DNA from: Paludibacteraceae bacterium
Lineage (GTDB): Bacteria > Bacteroidota > Bacteroidia > Bacteroidales > Paludibacteraceae
Direction of reading: 5' to 3'
Length of the DNA: 45,358 nt
Assembly: GCA_029974315.1 (NCBI GenBank)
Contig: JARKSE010000159.1
Location: 1 to 45,358, forward strand
Shown here piece by piece: positions 16,171 to 24,174 of this stretch. Under the pieces are notes generated by a model, which did no database searches, was not told the origin of the DNA, and saw only the letters and a list, made by a program, of their open reading frames with translations. The position numbers and the translations under genes are program-made. Each line of letters opens with the position of its first letter. The first letter of the stretch is position 1.

Positions 16171-18165
16171 TTATTTACCATCAACCAACACACCAATACC
16201 ATATTCCTTCACTTGTTGTTCTGATAGCGTGGCTATAAATTCTTCCATCAATTTTTGGGCACGTAACACTTCTGCTACAGTAGGCGCATAACTCATCGCA
16301 CCGTGCCCACGGAATGGTGGATTACCATCATATAATTCTGATAAACAACCTATTGTTAATTCTTTTAAATCGCTTTCAAAACCAGCTAACAGGCGCATCA
16401 ACATAGCCACACCACTCATTTTGTAAACTTTCAAATACGCTTCGGCAAAAGCAGCTGTAGTCCAAGGCCATACAGGACCATTATGATAATTACGGTCACG
16501 ATCCAACTGTCCTCCCATATAGTTGGGACGATACATCCCACTTTTGGGACTTAAACTACGTAAACCTTTTACAGTAAGCAATTCACGTGTAACAATATCT
16601 ACAATAGATTTTTGTTGGCTTTTCTCCAAAGGTGAATATGGTAACGATACGGCAAATATCATATTCGGACGCACTTCACGATTGTGATAGTCTCCATCTA
16701 CATAATCGTCGAGATAAACACCATTCCAAAACGTCTGCACAAACGATTGGCGCATAATTTCAGCTTGATAATTCAATACGTCAGCAATGTTTTCCTGAGC
16801 TAACTGATTGGCTACGTCCGATGAAAACTTGAGTGCATTATACCACAAAGCATTAATTTCTACAACATAACCTGTACGAGGCGTAATAGGATAGCCATTT
16901 TCCATGGCATTCATCCATGTCGCTGGCTTATAACGACCATCTGTATAAAGCAATCCGTTATCATGCACAAATAGGTTATTATGCTTTTGTTTACGAATAA
17001 AGTTGATAATATCTAGCACAACATCACCGTATTTTTCCGTAGCTTGTTTAAGCGAAGTTACTTGTGCATATTGCTGGATATTCCAAATAAACCACAAAAG
17101 TACATCGGGCGAACTCACCTCTTTAAGTTGCGTAGTCTTTGGTTTCCCGTCGATATAATCACGCACAGCAACCACGCCAGTTTTCATCATGTTTTCAAAC
17201 ATCTCTACGTCGCCAACAGCTAACGTGGCTCCAGGTAGAGCAATGAATTTATCGCGAGCACGATATTTAAACCACGGATAACCCGCTAATAAATAATAGC
17301 CATCCTCTTTTTTATTATAAAACTGCTGTGCCGCATTTTTCAGACAAGTAAAAAAATTGGCACGTCCAGTGCGATTTTCTTTTTCTTCTTCAAACAACGC
17401 TTTCAATTTGCGAACGCTAATCGGTTCTGTGCCTGCTGAAAAAATAATTGTTTCACCTTTTTTGATAGGCAATTCAAAATAACCTGGCACATATAAATCC
17501 TCACGAAAATCGTAACCGCGCTCTTGTTCTTTATAGTATTCGATACCCCGATACCAATCTGGTTGCGGAACAAACACATTCTGTTTGTTGGTTTGTAGCA
17601 CCAAATTAGGATAAGATTCGTACAAACACCAAGACATTCCATTTTCAACTTCTTGATACGTTTTGTTAATCGTATAATTTTCTTGTGTCAATTCGTTGAC
17701 GTTACGAAATGCCAAAAATGGACGCAAACGCAATGTTGTAGGAGAGTGCGCATCAAGCAAAGTATAACGAATCAAAATGCGGTTTTCGCCTGAAACAAAC
17801 ACACGTTCTTTCTGAAGAATTACTCCGCCCACACGATAAACGGTAGTGGCAACAGAGTCAATCTGAAATTCACGAATATACTTATGCCCACGTGGACTAT
17901 AGTGATCGCCTTGGTATTTATGAATCCCCAAATTGAACTCAGCTCCATGTTGAATTACTGTTTCGTCACACGAAGAGAGCAAAACGTGATTATCACGATC
18001 TAGTTCAGGCACAGGAACCACTAATAAACCATGATATTTACGCGTATTGCAATCAATAATGGTTGTACTAGAATAAGCGCCCGCCTTATTTGTACGCAAC
18101 ATCTCCTTATCCAACGATTTTTCGAGATTGGTAAGTAATGTTCTATCAAATTTCAAGTAACTCAT
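16171..18165 (-). CDS. Glycogen debranching enzyme-like protein (GH133 type)
   Basis: A 664-residue protein with the bacterial debranching N-terminal domain (about 15-240; RTNKAGAYSSTTIIDCNTRKYHGLLV) and an (alpha/alpha)6 amylo-alpha-1,6-glucosidase domain (about 265-655). Landmarks are GYPWFKYRARDKFIALPG (295-312), SSPDVLLWFIWNIQQY (351-366), ATWMNAMENGYPITPR (415-430), VEINALWYNAL and YHNGPVWPWTTAAFAEAYL. Usual family forms of two motifs, from memory, are GRDTFIALPG and TWMDA, so Arg-Ala-Arg-Asp-Lys and Asn419 are departures. It begins the alpha-glucan operon. Removal of alpha-1,6 branches in storage glycogen is the expected role if it is active. Confidence 0.88.
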   Translation of the reverse strand: MSYLKFDRTLLTNLEKSLDKEMLRTNKAGAYSSTTIIDCNTRKYHGLLVVPVPELDRDNHVLLSSCDETVIQHGAEFNLGIHKYQGDHYSPRGHKYIREFQIDSVATTVYRVGGVILQKERVFVSGENRILIRYTLLDAHSPTTLRLRPFLAFRNVNELTQENYTINKTYQEVENGMSWCLYESYPNLVLQTNKQNVFVPQPDWYRGIEYYKEQERGYDFREDLYVPGYFELPIKKGETIIFSAGTEPISVRKLKALFEEEKENRTGRANFFTCLKNAAQQFYNKKEDGYYLLAGYPWFKYRARDKFIALPGATLAVGDVEMFENMMKTGVVAVRDYIDGKPKTTQLKEVSSPDVLLWFIWNIQQYAQVTSLKQATEKYGDVVLDIINFIRKQKHNNLFVHDNGLLYTDGRYKPATWMNAMENGYPITPRTGYVVEINALWYNALKFSSDVANQLAQENIADVLNYQAEIMRQSFVQTFWNGVYLDDYVDGDYHNREVRPNMIFAVSLPYSPLEKSQQKSIVDIVTRELLTVKGLRSLSPKSGMYRPNYMGGQLDRDRNYHNGPVWPWTTAAFAEAYLKVYKMSGVAMLMRLLAGFESDLKELTIGCLSELYDGNPPFRGHGAMSYAPTVAEVLRAQKLMEEFIATLSEQQVKEYGIGVLVDGK

Positions 18166-18250
18166 ATATAATCTATTATATTAATCTCTAAGCGCGTTAA
18201 AATTTACTAAAAAATAAAGGGGTAATTTACAACTTTATTTTTATATTAAC

Positions 18251-18281
18251 AAAAAAAAATAGCTGTTTTATAACAGCTATT
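18251..18281 (-). terminator. Terminator of the Plug-protein gene
   Basis: On the minus strand a 10-bp stem (AATAGCTGTT with AACAGCTATT, 4-nt loop TTAT-type) is followed by nine T. It separates the Plug gene from the alpha-glucan operon, so that operon needs its own promoter in 18166-18250, where I see no clear match. Confidence 0.88.
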
Positions 18282-18320
18282 GCATCTATCAAAAATGACA
18301 TTTTTTCAAGCAAACATAAG

Positions 18321-19571
18321 CTATTGCGACACCAATTTAACGGCCACCAATTTGTCATATCGCTCACCCCAAGGACGATGATAAACATAGATAGCATATT
18401 CGTTTTCAGTTTGCCAATAACTCCCTTCAATGGGCTGCAAAGTTCCTCTTGTAGAGCGATTTTCAACAAATAGATGTTGAAAATTATAACCACCTTGCTT
18501 TAAGAAAAGAGATTTAACATAAGCCTTCTCGGCAAAATCATACACCATACGTGATTGCTCATCGATTTGATTATTGAACAACTGACCAACCAAATGCAAT
18601 GCACCATTCAAATAGGGCTCTGGAGTTGGCACAGCAAAATGCACCCACATATAATCAGCTTCTACATCCACATTATTTGCGCGTTGTCGATTGACCAAAA
18701 ACTGTCCATTAACATCATACCCTTGTTCTACACCACGCCCTGCACGATGTTCGCTCGGATACAACCATACATGATAAAAAGTACGATCAAATGTGATGCG
18801 ATCAATACCTCCACCATACGTATATTCAGAAGAAAAATCTATGCTGCGATATTGATTTCCTCCTTCAAAAATTAATCGCTTATTATTTTTGTATGACTGC
18901 ACATGGGACGACGTGTAAGTAGGTGTTAAGTTAGTAACCATATTATCCAAACGCCGATTTTGCTGAACTGTGACTTTAAGTTCTGAAAAGGGATCACGCA
19001 CCTCGTAACCACTTGTCTCCACTTCAAAATCAACCTGTTGGTAGCGCCCCGACAACTCAACATCAGTATTACCACGTACCGTTCCTTTTACAGATACACG
19101 TGACTGAACCACTGCAAAACAAGCCACAGCAACTGGTTTTGAAAAATCATTATCTTGAGCAATAACAACGGCATAATTACCAGATACTTTCAATCGTAAA
19201 TCTTCGTTAGGTACGTCAAACTGATAATGAACATAAAGTGTCGTGGTATTTGTAGAAAAAGCGTAATCATCAATGATTCCACTAGAAAAGCCTTCTAAGT
19301 AATCCACTTCTGACAGCGAGGAACGTGTCCAGTCGGCATTACAATGCACTACAACATAAGTATAATTTTTGGGCTCATAAGACATTTCGTCAAATGAAAT
19401 ACGCACTAACTGATCAGAACCTAATTCAATAACAGGAATAGCTAATGGATTGTCAGCCACACGCACCTGTAATGTACGAATATTGTTGACTTTTACATGC
19501 GTAAAAAACGGCTCTGCCCAAAGGCTTGAAACCATCAACAGAAAGGCTATATATAAGATATTTCTTTTCAT
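18321..19571 (-). CDS. Type IX secretion Plug-like protein (DUF5103)
   Basis: A 416-residue exported protein with signal peptide MKRNILYIAFLLMVSSLWA. It matches the DUF5103 pattern: an N-terminal all-beta domain with YEPKNYTYVVVHCNADWT and EVDYLEGFSSGIIDDY, and a second beta domain ending YHRPWGERYDKLVAVK. In Flavobacterium the family member Plug blocks the periplasmic end of the SprA translocon of the type IX secretion system; homologues also occur in species without that system. The start at 19569-19571 fits the signal peptide, and the -7 box TACCTTTG (19582-19589 minus) lies just upstream, implying a very short leader. No other type IX genes are in the window. Confidence 0.85.
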   Translation of the reverse strand: MKRNILYIAFLLMVSSLWAEPFFTHVKVNNIRTLQVRVADNPLAIPVIELGSDQLVRISFDEMSYEPKNYTYVVVHCNADWTRSSLSEVDYLEGFSSGIIDDYAFSTNTTTLYVHYQFDVPNEDLRLKVSGNYAVVIAQDNDFSKPVAVACFAVVQSRVSVKGTVRGNTDVELSGRYQQVDFEVETSGYEVRDPFSELKVTVQQNRRLDNMVTNLTPTYTSSHVQSYKNNKRLIFEGGNQYRSIDFSSEYTYGGGIDRITFDRTFYHVWLYPSEHRAGRGVEQGYDVNGQFLVNRQRANNVDVEADYMWVHFAVPTPEPYLNGALHLVGQLFNNQIDEQSRMVYDFAEKAYVKSLFLKQGGYNFQHLFVENRSTRGTLQPIEGSYWQTENEYAIYVYHRPWGERYDKLVAVKLVSQ

Positions 19572-19640
19572 AATATCAGAACAAAGGTACAAAAACAATT
19601 TTAGAACGTAAAATTACTGCTTTTTATAGAAAAAAACATG

Positions 19641-19648
19641 TATCTTTG
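19641..19648 (+). promoter_or_regulatory. -7 box for the carboxynorspermidine dehydrogenase gene
   Basis: TATCTTTG matches TAnnTTTG about 70 nt before the start codon. No clear -33 TTTG at 19-20 nt. The minus strand carries TACCTTTG at 19582-19589 for the divergent Plug gene. Confidence 0.4.
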
Positions 19649-19718
19649 TAATCTAATTGTATAGATAGCTAAATCCTTAATACAGATAAATATAAACTTT
19701 TTAGAACCAACCAACCAC

Positions 19719-20921
19719 ATGGGAAAAGTATTGATTATTGGAGCTGGTGGTGTAGCTACTGTTGCTGCACATAAGTTAGCACAAAACGCAGACGTATTTA
19801 CTGACATTATGATCGCCAGCCGAACTAAATCGAAATGTGATGCTATTGCAGCTGATCTTAAAGCGCGTTATGGCGTAACCGTAGCTACGGCTCAAGTTGA
19901 TGCAGATAACGTGCCAGAATTAGTGAAATTACTAAAAAAGTTCCAACCAAAATTGGTGATGAACTTAGCGCTCCCGTATCAAGACTTGCACATTATGGAT
20001 GCTTGTTTGGAAGCCGGTTGTAATTACTTAGATACAGCAAATTACGAGCCTCTAGATAAAGCTAAATATGAATATTCATGGCAATGGGCTTATCACGATC
20101 GTTTCAAAGAAGCAGGTCTGATGGCTATTCTCGGTTGTGGCTTCGACCCTGGATGCACAAATGTTTATACAGCCTATGCAGCTAAACACCATTTTGATGA
20201 AATTCACGAATTAGATATTGTGGACTGCAATGCTGGTGATCATCACAAAGCCTTTGCAACCAATTTTAATCCTGAAATCAACATTCGTGAAATTACCCAA
20301 AAAGGTCGTTATTATTTAGACGGTAAATGGATAGAAACAAAACCTTTGGAAATTCACCAACCGATTACCTATCCGGAAATAGGTCCTCGTGAATCTTATT
20401 TAATGTATCATGAAGAGTTGGAATCATTGGTCAAAAACTTCCCAACATTAAGACGCGCACGTTTTTGGATGACTTTTGGACAAGAGTATTTAACCCACCT
20501 GCGTGTTATTCAAAATATCGGTATGGCAAGTATCGAACCTATTGATTATAACGGACAAAAAATTGTACCAATTCAATTTTTAAAAGCAGTATTACCAGCT
20601 CCTGAAGAATTAGGTTCAGATTATACAGGTTGGACTTCAATTGGTTGTCGCATTAAAGGCATGAAAGATGGCAAAGCAAAAACTTACTACATCTATAACA
20701 ATTGTAGCCACGAAGCCGCTTACAAAGAAACTGGTACACAAGCCGTAAGTTACACAACCGGAGTCCCAGCAATGACTGGTGCTTATCTCTTTATGACAGG
20801 CAAATGGAACAAACCAGGCGTAGTTAATCTTGAAGAGTTAGATCCCGATCCATTTATGAAAAAAGTTGCCGAGAGCGGTTTACCTTGGAATGAAATTATA
20901 AATGGAGATTTAGAAGTGTAA
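19719..20921 (+). CDS. Carboxynorspermidine dehydrogenase (saccharopine dehydrogenase family)
   Basis: A 400-residue NAD(P)-dependent enzyme of the saccharopine-dehydrogenase family. It has a Rossmann fold opening MGKVLIIGAGGVATVAAHKLA (GAGGVA at 8-13), then MNLALPYQDLHIMDACLEAG, ILGCGFDPGCTNVYTAYAAKH, and the substrate domain with DGKWIETKPL and NNCSHEAAYKETGTQAVSYTTGVP. This full set matches carboxynorspermidine dehydrogenase, which with carboxynorspermidine decarboxylase makes spermidine by the alternative route used by gut Bacteroidales; the partner decarboxylase gene is not here. Some databases label relatives lys1. It is monocistronic and ends in a clear terminator. Confidence 0.92.
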   Translation: MGKVLIIGAGGVATVAAHKLAQNADVFTDIMIASRTKSKCDAIAADLKARYGVTVATAQVDADNVPELVKLLKKFQPKLVMNLALPYQDLHIMDACLEAGCNYLDTANYEPLDKAKYEYSWQWAYHDRFKEAGLMAILGCGFDPGCTNVYTAYAAKHHFDEIHELDIVDCNAGDHHKAFATNFNPEINIREITQKGRYYLDGKWIETKPLEIHQPITYPEIGPRESYLMYHEELESLVKNFPTLRRARFWMTFGQEYLTHLRVIQNIGMASIEPIDYNGQKIVPIQFLKAVLPAPEELGSDYTGWTSIGCRIKGMKDGKAKTYYIYNNCSHEAAYKETGTQAVSYTTGVPAMTGAYLFMTGKWNKPGVVNLEELDPDPFMKKVAESGLPWNEIINGDLEV

Positions 20922-20950
20922 CATTATGACACACAAAATATTCAGTAACA

Positions 20951-20980
20951 AAAAGGCGAAACGTAGGTTTCGCCTTTTGT
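20951..20980. terminator. Bidirectional terminator
   Basis: A 12-bp perfect stem (20951-20962 with 20967-20978, loop GTAG) with GC-rich core GGCGAAAC, T-rich on the plus strand and A-rich before it. It ends the dehydrogenase transcript and, 15 nt from the convergent stop at 20995, the long envelope operon. Confidence 0.88.
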
Positions 20981-20994
20981 ATTTTGAAAGTTTT

Positions 20995-21648
20995 TTAACG
21001 CCGCCCTACATTAAATAATATCCCTAAACAAACAGATAAATTTTGATTACTTGAACGACGATAATCATCAGTAGCACTATTGGCAAACATATCGCCTAAG
21101 CCAAATGAATAGCGAGCCTCTAACTGATAAATACCTGCTCGCTTAGTATTAAACTCAAAACCAGTTCCTACTGCAATGGCGTAATCCAGACGATTAGTGA
21201 CATCCATTATATGACGTGACTGCTGTTGTGATAAAGAGAGTGTAGACTCTTTCTTATCAGAAACTTGGTAACTTACCGATGGACCTAAATTAAAAACCCA
21301 ACGAAACGTTTTATTGCCAAAATGAATGTGTGATAACAACGGAACTTCTACATAGTTCAGTTGGCGTATATAGTTATACTCTGATGACTGTTCTGTCCAA
21401 CCTCGCTGTGTAAAATTGGCTTCAACTTGTATTCCAAAATATTTTGATGAAATATAGCGAAATACCCCTCCTGCCTGAAAACCATACGTTGGATTTTGTG
21501 GAATCGCTGGCAAAAATGACACCCATGAAACAGTTGCACCACTACGTACACCTACAGCATGTTCAGAAGTACAATAATAGATCTGTCCTGATACTTTAGG
21601 TAAAAAGACAAAAAGTGCTATAATAATGATTAGTTGTCTCCAATTCAT
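20995..21648 (-). CDS. Outer membrane beta-barrel protein (PorT-like fold)
   Basis: A 217-residue exported protein: signal peptide MNWRQLIIIIALFVFLPKVSGQ, then alternating amphipathic strands typical of an eight-stranded outer-membrane barrel (GVRSGATVSWVSF, GFQAGGVFRYISSKYFGIQVEANFTQRGW, LNYVEVPLLSHIHFG, WVFNLGPSVSYQVS, YAIAVGTGFEF, YQLEARYSFGLGDMF, NLSVCLGILFNVG). The family is the Bacteroidota OMP_b-brl_2/PorT-like group; I cannot tell true PorT of type IX secretion from other members. Its ATG overlaps the upstream stop codon by 4 nt, so it is translationally coupled to the LysM protein gene. Last gene of the operon. Confidence 0.8.
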   Translation of the reverse strand: MNWRQLIIIIALFVFLPKVSGQIYYCTSEHAVGVRSGATVSWVSFLPAIPQNPTYGFQAGGVFRYISSKYFGIQVEANFTQRGWTEQSSEYNYIRQLNYVEVPLLSHIHFGNKTFRWVFNLGPSVSYQVSDKKESTLSLSQQQSRHIMDVTNRLDYAIAVGTGFEFNTKRAGIYQLEARYSFGLGDMFANSATDDYRRSSNQNLSVCLGILFNVGRR

Positions 21649-23459
21649 TTTATTTCCATTAATTTACCGTTATAATAACCAAACAGAGACCAGCTCATAT
21701 TTACCCAATGGGTACCATATTTCCCTTTTTGGAATTTAAAATCTGACTGCAACAACTCGCACTCAACATTTCCCAAAGCGGAAGATGTATTCTTCCGTTT
21801 TGCTTTCAAGGCAGCTGTCGTGTAATTGATAATATCATAACCAATTAAATCGTACATCGGAATATTTATGGGACTTAATTCTCCATACCATTTTTTATAA
21901 TTTGCCTGATAAGCGCTCGTATCTTTTTTCTTGAAGAGCGAATAATAATAAGTTCCTTCATGAAAATTAGTCCATTGTTTCCACTCTTCAAAGCCCCAAA
22001 TTTGTAAAGCAGGCAAACCTAATGCTTCTATTTGTGGCAATAATGACGAAACCACATCTAAACGTGTTGTAGCTAGAAATAACAATGTTTTATTGCGTCC
22101 AACAAGCGTCCTTAACGTATCAACTCCGCCATTGCCTAGCTGAATTTCACGATACGTTTTACGTTTAGCCGATAGTGCTTTCATCACCTCATCGGCTAGT
22201 AGATTGGCTTTATCGTGTTTCCCCGTAAAACGTGCTATAATTACATTTGATGAAGAAAAACGATCTGCTATAGTTTGCGCTACCATGGGCAACAGAGCAT
22301 CTTGCGAAGGATTAAACTGCAATACATACTCATGCGAATCGCGTGCTTCTATTTTAGACGTAAACGGCACAATCATGTGAATGCGATTATCTCTTGAAAA
22401 TTTAGATACTGCAGCCACTTGATTAGAATAGGCTGGTCCAATAATCAAATCCATTGATTTTAATATTGGCAATCGCAATATAGAATCGAGTGTTGGCTGA
22501 TTTTTCTCAATATCAAACGTGTATAAATCAACAGAGATTCCAGATTTTTTAACCTCGTTTAAGCCCAATAAAACACCACGATAGAAGTCCCAAAAATAGT
22601 TTACAGACGCATCAATATAAGGAGTTTCAAGCATAAAAGGTAATAACACAGCAATGCGCAATGTATTAGGATCTTGTGTAGAAGAAGCAATTGGCTGATG
22701 GTTTTCAATCAAATCCAAATCCGCTTTATTGATAGCCAGAACAGGACTTTCTACTACTACAATAGAGGCTTCTTCAATTGTAGTATCTGGTTTTTGTGGC
22801 TCAGGAATTATCAACTCCTGCCCTACTTTGATAGAAGTAATTTTATTTGCTTGCACCAAATCATCTACAGTTACATTATATTGACGACTGATGCTGTACA
22901 ATGTCTCTTTGCGCTGTACAACATGAGTTTTTTTCATAGTCGTCTTTTTTTCCTCCTTCTCTATTTTCGCAGTCGGTTTACTTATAACTGGAAGTGGTGG
23001 AGCTGGTGCTTTTGCAGTTTGTTTCGTAGCAATTGGCACTTTTACCGGAATTTTCAGTTGCATACCAATCTTTAATCCCGACGCTACTTCTGGATTGTTA
23101 GCGACCAACTCATCTATTGACATCCCATATTGACGCGACAGTGAATATAAGGTTTGTTTTGGCAACACTTCGTGCGTAATGAAACCACTTGTAGGATTTT
23201 CTTGAGCTACAGGTCCCACAACTGGCACCAAAATAATCTGTCCAATTTTCAAACCACTTTCCAACCCTTTATTACAAGCGTGTAAATCGGCTTGTGATAC
23301 ACCAAACTTGCGCGAAATCGCATATAAACCGTCTTTAGGCTCAACAGTATACGAATAGTAATTTTTACCATCAACCTGCACAATAGGATAATTTAGTGTT
23401 TGAGCTGACATAGTCACGCTAACTAACAACACTATCGCACACAGTAAAATTCTTTTCAT
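21645..23459 (-). CDS. Triple-LysM plus periplasmic-binding-protein-like fusion
   Basis: A 604-residue exported protein with a signal peptide (MKRILLCAIVLLVSVTMSAQ), three LysM domains (about 35-80, 92-138 and 175-220; each has a YSxSRQY or YAISRKFG core and ends in ILVP, LKIP or IIP), a Pro/Lys linker, and a C-terminal type 1 periplasmic-binding-protein-like domain (about 265-604; LRIAVLLPFMLETPYIDAS, MDLIIGPAYSNQVAAVS). LysM binds peptidoglycan; the C-terminal domain resembles LpoA or amino-acid ABC binding proteins. A role as peptidoglycan-anchored sensor or activator of cell-wall synthesis is inference. The start at 23457-23459 is chosen for the signal peptide. Confidence 0.85.
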   Translation of the reverse strand: MKRILLCAIVLLVSVTMSAQTLNYPIVQVDGKNYYSYTVEPKDGLYAISRKFGVSQADLHACNKGLESGLKIGQIILVPVVGPVAQENPTSGFITHEVLPKQTLYSLSRQYGMSIDELVANNPEVASGLKIGMQLKIPVKVPIATKQTAKAPAPPLPVISKPTAKIEKEEKKTTMKKTHVVQRKETLYSISRQYNVTVDDLVQANKITSIKVGQELIIPEPQKPDTTIEEASIVVVESPVLAINKADLDLIENHQPIASSTQDPNTLRIAVLLPFMLETPYIDASVNYFWDFYRGVLLGLNEVKKSGISVDLYTFDIEKNQPTLDSILRLPILKSMDLIIGPAYSNQVAAVSKFSRDNRIHMIVPFTSKIEARDSHEYVLQFNPSQDALLPMVAQTIADRFSSSNVIIARFTGKHDKANLLADEVMKALSAKRKTYREIQLGNGGVDTLRTLVGRNKTLLFLATTRLDVVSSLLPQIEALGLPALQIWGFEEWKQWTNFHEGTYYYSLFKKKDTSAYQANYKKWYGELSPINIPMYDLIGYDIINYTTAALKAKRKNTSSALGNVECELLQSDFKFQKGKYGTHWVNMSWSLFGYYNGKLMEIK

Positions 23460-23478
23460 AGCTATATTTTTTACAAAA

Positions 23479-24174
23479 TTAATCACATAAAGCATACAAA
23501 TCACCACGAGGATTTATGAGCAAAATAGGTACATTGACACGAGCAATTATTTTTCGCTCCTTGCTACCAAACAGCATGTCATCCAATCCATATTCACGTG
23601 AAGCCGAAATTATAACTAATCCCGCCTCACCTGTAGCTGCCCATTTAGCAGCTTCAAACTCTATACCACTACTATCTTTAGATGCTCTACGCACTTCATA
23701 GTTTAATTGAAAGGTGTCGAATAAAGTTTTGATCGCATCAATGTTCTGCAACGCTTTGCTTCCATAATCTTTAGGCTGAAAAATAATCAGTTGCGATTTT
23801 AAAAAGCGCCCAAATGCCGCTGCAAAAGGTCCTTTTTCTTTTTCTTCAATTAAAAAAGAGATAGGTAAAGCTATTTTTTCTAAATTAAATTGTTGTCCAT
23901 CTCGAACAAATAAATAGGGAATTCGTAAAATACGAAAAGCGTTCAAATAAGTTTGAATCGAAGTGAATTTATTTAATTCCACTACCAATAAAGAGGCATC
24001 TAACTCTTCTACAACAGTTGCAATATCATTTAATGTCACTGAATTGTCTTCAGTTTTACTCCCAACTTGCAACACTTGTAAGTCGTAACCAAAACCTGCA
24101 GCCAACTGCTCCCCAAAATAAAGAGAAGTTTGCTCCAATTTACCATATCTTAAAACAACTATTGGTCGTTTCAT
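23479..24174 (-). CDS. Universal stress protein-like cytosolic protein
   Basis: A 231-residue protein without signal peptide or membrane segment, with two weak UspA-like halves: residues 1-100 (RPIVVLRYGKLEQTSLYF, DASLLVVELN) and 105-231 (KIALPISFLIEEKEKGPFAAAFG, GLVIISASREYG, VNVPILLINPRGD). The final VPILLINP strand is typical of Usp proteins. The nucleotide-binding G-2X-G-9X-G motif is not clear. Its ATG overlaps the OstA stop codon by one base (TAATG), so it is translationally coupled to it, and it lies 19 nt before the LysM gene. It is the only likely cytosolic protein among the envelope genes after gpmI. Confidence 0.7.
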   Translation of the reverse strand: MKRPIVVLRYGKLEQTSLYFGEQLAAGFGYDLQVLQVGSKTEDNSVTLNDIATVVEELDASLLVVELNKFTSIQTYLNAFRILRIPYLFVRDGQQFNLEKIALPISFLIEEKEKGPFAAAFGRFLKSQLIIFQPKDYGSKALQNIDAIKTLFDTFQLNYEVRRASKDSSGIEFEAAKWAATGEAGLVIISASREYGLDDMLFGSKERKIIARVNVPILLINPRGDLYALCD

